Of a stretch of DNA of 64,000 nt, positions 59,946 through 64,000 are shown piece by piece. Under the pieces are notes generated by a model. That model searched no databases. It saw nothing but the letters and a program-made list of their open reading frames with translations, and was not told where the DNA came from. Both the position numbers and the translations under genes were made by a program. The stretch's first letter is position 1. Each line of letters begins with the position of its first letter. The stretch spans positions 48,092,722 through 48,156,721 of the forward strand of contig OX365952.1 of assembly GCA_947247005.1 (NCBI GenBank). Reading direction: 5' to 3'. The stretch is from Spisula solida (taxonomy: Eukaryota; Mollusca; Bivalvia; Venerida; Mactridae).

Positions 59946-60655
59946 TATTAAATTAGTATAAACTAATAAACTAATGTACGTGACGTTTTGTCTGCTTTTT
60001 TTAAATGTACAGTGCACTCCCTCGACGGCGGAGGTCATTCGCCAGTCTAGCAGGCTAACCCGAAATGACAATACACACGTTCGACTGTCGAAGGCACACA
60101 CACAAAGAATATACAATATACTATTCGTCTCGATATCTTGCTCTAATGTGATTGTCTTCTACTAAAACACTTCTAACCGTCCCATGATTCCTATAGTATA
60201 TCCACCGGTATCAATAAGTAAGATGGATATTTGATTTCGGTCAAAAATGTAATCATTCGATCTAAAAATGTATCGCATATGAAAAACAATTCTTTGTATC
60301 GATTCATCAATTAATTGTATGAAAAACTCGAAAAAAACTATATCGGCTAAAAAAGCATGTGCATGTGTGACCACATAAAAATACGCTATAGACGAATAGC
60401 GTTTTGTTTATACCATTACGATTTAATGTTTGAAACACTATTCCATTCTCTATGTTTTACGAGTACATGTCGATTTTTTGCCGATTTATTTCGGAAGGTT
60501 ATTGTTTTAACATAAGTACACGTATTTTCTTTTCATTTACATGCATATGTATAAATACAACGCGATAATCTGCAATGTCAGTACAAACAGAAATCCCTGA
60601 CCATTACATCGATTAAGGTAGAGCACAGGTTTGTCCTATCTTTTAAATCACGTTT
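59946..60655. other. Unassigned sequence
   Basis: No gene or repeat is recognised. Short open frames at 59,934-60,374 on both strands have no domain. Confidence 0.35.
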
Positions 60656-60671
60656 ACCAAGATTTTGAGTA

Positions 60672-60750
60672 AAACTACGCCTTGGTCTAAAGTAATACAT
60701 GCTCGCCTGCCAATCCTGCGATTCGTGTTCGATTCCTACGTCCGCTACTT
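60672..60750 (+). mobile_element. tRNA-like sequence (SINE head or tRNA pseudogene)
   Basis: GCCTTGGTCTAAAGTAATAC gives an A-box-like stretch. CATGCTCGCCTGCCAATCC has the look of an anticodon arm, and GTGTTCGATTCCTACGTC gives a good B box. The acceptor stem does not pair well and there is no intact 3' end, so a working tRNA is unlikely. Confidence 0.55.
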
Positions 60751-62080
60751 TTTGTTCTTTTATGTAATTATTTATGTGATGTATACAAACACTTAGCTTA
60801 TCGTTTTCACAATAGTCTTGTGATTGTCTTTATGATTGAAGTTTTCAACTCTTTTAATTGTTCACAAGCAGTATAATGTTTTCTTTATTTAATCCACCTC
60901 GGCTGTGTGCCGTGAAAATATTTACTTGTCTTGTATGATTCGTTCAGGTTATAAAATGTGTACGCTGGTTTATAAGAAATGAAACAATTGCATTTGATTT
61001 GATGAGAAATTAATAATTAAAGCAATGATAAAAATTATTAAATTTTACACAAACGATTTGTGTTTTCCGACTTGAACGTCAAAAATTAAAAAGATCTATA
61101 CTTATGTAAGGCTCGAAATCAATCGTGTTTGCATTTGGCTCAAAAATACAATATTTCCCCATCGCTAAACGACTGAGCTATTATTATCAGATGTGAATGA
61201 TAGTCACTTTTATTCACCAAGTCAATTAAAATAACGGTGTTCATTGTAAAGATAATTCATTTTCGAATATCCCTATATTTGTAAACCTAGTCCACCTGTT
61301 TACATTTAGTGGCACAGGTCCCCATACCGCGTTCGAGTTATACATGTAGTCCAACTTATGTCAATCACTGACAAATGACATACACTGCAATAATGTTTTA
61401 ACTAGACATTTATATATTTTGCCATAACGAACGTTTGAAATAAGAATATAATTGTAAGGAAATTTTACAAGAAGACATCCTATTGTCTGAGACAAAATAT
61501 CGAATAAATATTTTAAATAAATTTCTTTGATAATCACATACATAATAGGGCATTTGCTTTAGACTCCATAAAATATCAAAGCTACAGATGGCATGAATCA
61601 CACCTGTAATCAAAATCATGACTGATTTTGCAAAACAGTCAAATGCATTTTTCTGTAAGATGTGCATTAGCTATTGACGTATGTTTCTGTAAAGTTTGAA
61701 CAAATTATAGACACAAATAAGAGAATTATGTCATATTGAAAAATGTCTAGTTAGAACATAGTTTCAGTGTTTTTCAACTATAACTATAACAAATGTGATT
61801 TATGCCATATTTGGCCTTGGTATATCAATAACCTGTAAAACACTTAACACAAAATGCAATACTCAGCGTTATTCAATAGAGATTCTTTACACACAGCACC
61901 AGAGATCAACAATAACGATACCAATTGCTGAATTTCTTAAACAAAATCTGGTTATACTTTGCATTGACTTCCTATGTAACATTTCCAGTCTTAAACAGGA
62001 TAAATACGACAGGGGATTAAAGTGATCAGAGCAGCACAAATCAACAAACTGATCCAATATCAATGTACATAAAGTAAAAC
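60751..62080. other. Unassigned AT-rich sequence
   Basis: About 1.3 kb without a gene or repeat I can name. Confidence 0.35.
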
Positions 62081-62084
62081 GATA

Positions 62085-62175
62085 GTAAGAAATCGGACAT
62101 GGAAGGCAGCACTCAACGAGCTTAGAAAACATAAAAACAGCAAAAACCACAATTACACGAAACAAGTGTGATATC
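62085..62175 (-). repeat. R1-family repeat (minus strand)
   Basis: It starts AATCGGACATGGAAGGCAGC then CACTCAACGAGC, AAAACATAAAAACAGC and CAATTACACGAAACAAG, the reverse complement of the R1 core with a short deletion in the GCTGGTTAAG region. Confidence 0.7.
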
Positions 62176-64000
62176 ACAGGTGAAGAATACTCTGGTGAAC
62201 GAGAATGAAGTTTCTGGAATTAATATTTACGAAGCATGGCCGGTCGTGTTTTGCTCGATATGCATCGAAGCTGAACCCAAACTGACATTAAATACAATAA
62301 ATTCGCCTTAATGGCAATGCCAAACAATTTATTAAATAATAATAAATGATTCGCATTTATGACAGCTCTAATTTAAGTATGTCCACAGATAAAGAATGTG
62401 ACAGTTGATCGACATGTTATATTATACATGGGAAGAAAATAAACAATAATATATTTTCATGTAAGACATGTAACATTGACTAATATCAAGTTCGAATTTT
62501 CAAACGTTATGGAATTAAAAAGCAAGCACCATTTTCCTCTATCCTGTAGTCTTTGTGTGGTCACAAAGTAAAGTATACACGGCAAACATGGCAATACATC
62601 ATGATGAAACCAAATTTTGACAAAGCATCGGGTATGTCATGGCAGATACATTAATTAGAGATACCGGCGTTACAGGTTTAAGTTTTATTCACAAAAAGTC
62701 GTTCGATAAATGAGATTAGCCAATCAAATATTGGTAAAAGTTACTCGTAAGTGCCACTCTTCTTGTCGTATCCAAATAAGGCGTCTGATCGTTCAACGTT
62801 ACTCAGCACTGCAACTCTAGGGACTCAAAATTTAGAGATCATTTGTTCAGACTGACCTTATGATCTCACCGGAAGAATAAAAAATGATTTATTTTATGAA
62901 TTGGTATCGAAGACCAGGTGTTAGTTAGAAATTGTTAGTCTCCGGTGCGAAATGAACATGGTCTGTAATATGATTTGATTATACCAGGTTGATAACATCA
63001 GTAGAAAATGGTAATTGTCCACCCATACATAGGTATCCAGTACTGCCAATTATTCTACAATTTCTACTTTATGTCGATATACAAGAGCAAGTAAACACTA
63101 ACCTTTATTGACAATTCCTTTCAATTACACCTACTAAAAACAGTTACTGAACGTACAGTATGCATTTTCTGAGATGACAATAAAACTGAATTAAGCATAA
63201 TGAAATGAATAACTACATTGTAAACTTAAACTTGTTGACAAATAATTTGCGACAATTCTATTGATTCGGCATATGACTGTCAGTTCTAACTATGTAATTG
63301 GTTTCATGTAGAGCCCCTTCATGAGACACTGTCATGTTCAAATCTCACAAATCGCCTCATTGTATCATACCATAATTACTAATTTGTGACGCTGAAATAC
63401 TAATTTGCGTAGGCTGCTTTCCGTCTTCAGTAATAAAACGTAGAGGGGAAATAGTTCTTCTAAGAAGTAAATTGCATTCCAACAAGAAGTTGCAACAATA
63501 TAAAGATGATATACATTTTCCACATTAACATTTCGTTCTTGAAATATGCGCATGCTTTTGAAGAAAGTGAAAATATGAAAATAATTAACGAAATGGAATC
63601 GGCTCGGACACGCTATACTAAAATTTACTTTAATCTTAAACATAATTTCGTCGTCTACAAAAATGACAAAATCAACGCATCACGTATACACAAAGATATT
63701 TATATTAACCCTATACTAGTGCATGTAAATAGTTTTTTATTCACTTCGACCTTTGTTTCACATGTAGTGAGTAGTCTGACATTGTTGATAACATGGTACA
63801 ATTTATCCGTGTATAAGGCATTTAGTGTACGTATGAAAGTCATATTCATGCTATCATACGGTACGACTTGCTTACGATCACCCGACAAGCAGCCTTGTGG
63901 CAAATAACGACAATCAATTGTTACATGTACTTAAGCCGGATTTCCATGGAGCGTATTATTTCGGCGCTGATATATTTGATGCGTAATTGAAACATGTTTC
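62176..64000. other. Unassigned sequence; one 133-codon open frame of doubtful reality
   Basis: A plus-strand frame at 63,506-63,907 (133 codons, starting MIYIFHINISFLKYAHAFEE) has no recognisable domain, and its composition (I, F, K, N rich) matches the AT-rich background. It is about the longest frame expected by chance here. No splice-site pattern or neighbouring exon supports it. Confidence 0.3.

Noticed and set aside
63506..63907. 133-codon plus-strand frame as a host gene
   Set aside because: Composition follows the AT-rich background, there is no domain or conserved neighbour, and the length is within chance expectation.

Overview
This 64 kb window looks like AT-rich, repeat-laden, intergenic or intronic DNA of a marine invertebrate, most likely a bivalve mollusc. 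I found no host protein-coding gene, rRNA, CRISPR array or bacterial-type operon that I can support. Signs of a metazoan genome are a decayed L1/Tx1-like LINE, a Ty3/gypsy-type LTR retrotransposon fragment, tRNA-derived SINEs, TA- and TTAA-target DNA transposons, minisatellites, and a repeat ending in a GACC-rich run and an (AAT)n tail that I remember as common in bivalve genomes. The taxonomic guess rests on those repeat styles, not on a diagnostic gene.

Layout. 0.8-8.7 kb: an old diverged copy of a large local repeat (segment D, 0.8-3.7 kb), two copies of a second repeat (E), two adjacent foldbacks, several copies of a short dispersed family I call R1, and a TA-flanked mariner-type element (7,074-7,991). 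8.9-10.7 kb: a SINE tail and the 3' half of a LINE. 10.8-17.1 kb: a pair of about 279 bp inverted arms enclosing degenerate tandem repeats, palindromes, a SINE and a TA-flanked MITE.

17.3-46.1 kb is dominated by three tandem paralogous segments: A (17.27-28.94), B (28.95-38.43) and C (40.71-46.06). A resembles B through most of its length but switches to near-identity with C in its last 0.7 kb. This suggests that a B-C block was duplicated and the first block later collapsed by B/C recombination. The paralogues act as natural empty-site controls: A alone carries a 2.3 kb inserted element, a 36 bp repeat stands at 6, 2 and about 1 copies in A, B and C, and only C carries a 1.7 kb 54/60 bp minisatellite. 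Between B and C lies repeat F1. Its relative F2 (51.66-52.79 kb) lacks two blocks that in F1 each contain a long palindrome.

46.3-53.2 kb: two R1 copies with tandem 5' modules flank an LTR retrotransposon fragment (LTR, tRNA-Pro-like primer site, broken gag). Its gag is split by a 2.8 kb TTAA-flanked element that contains another MITE. 53-64 kb is mostly unassigned AT-rich sequence with a pogo/Tigger-like terminus, a palindrome, a SINE, a tRNA-like sequence and one R1 copy.

The elements do not form a pathway. What the window records is a history of insertion, tandem duplication, paralogue recombination and repeat expansion. All comparisons were made by eye.
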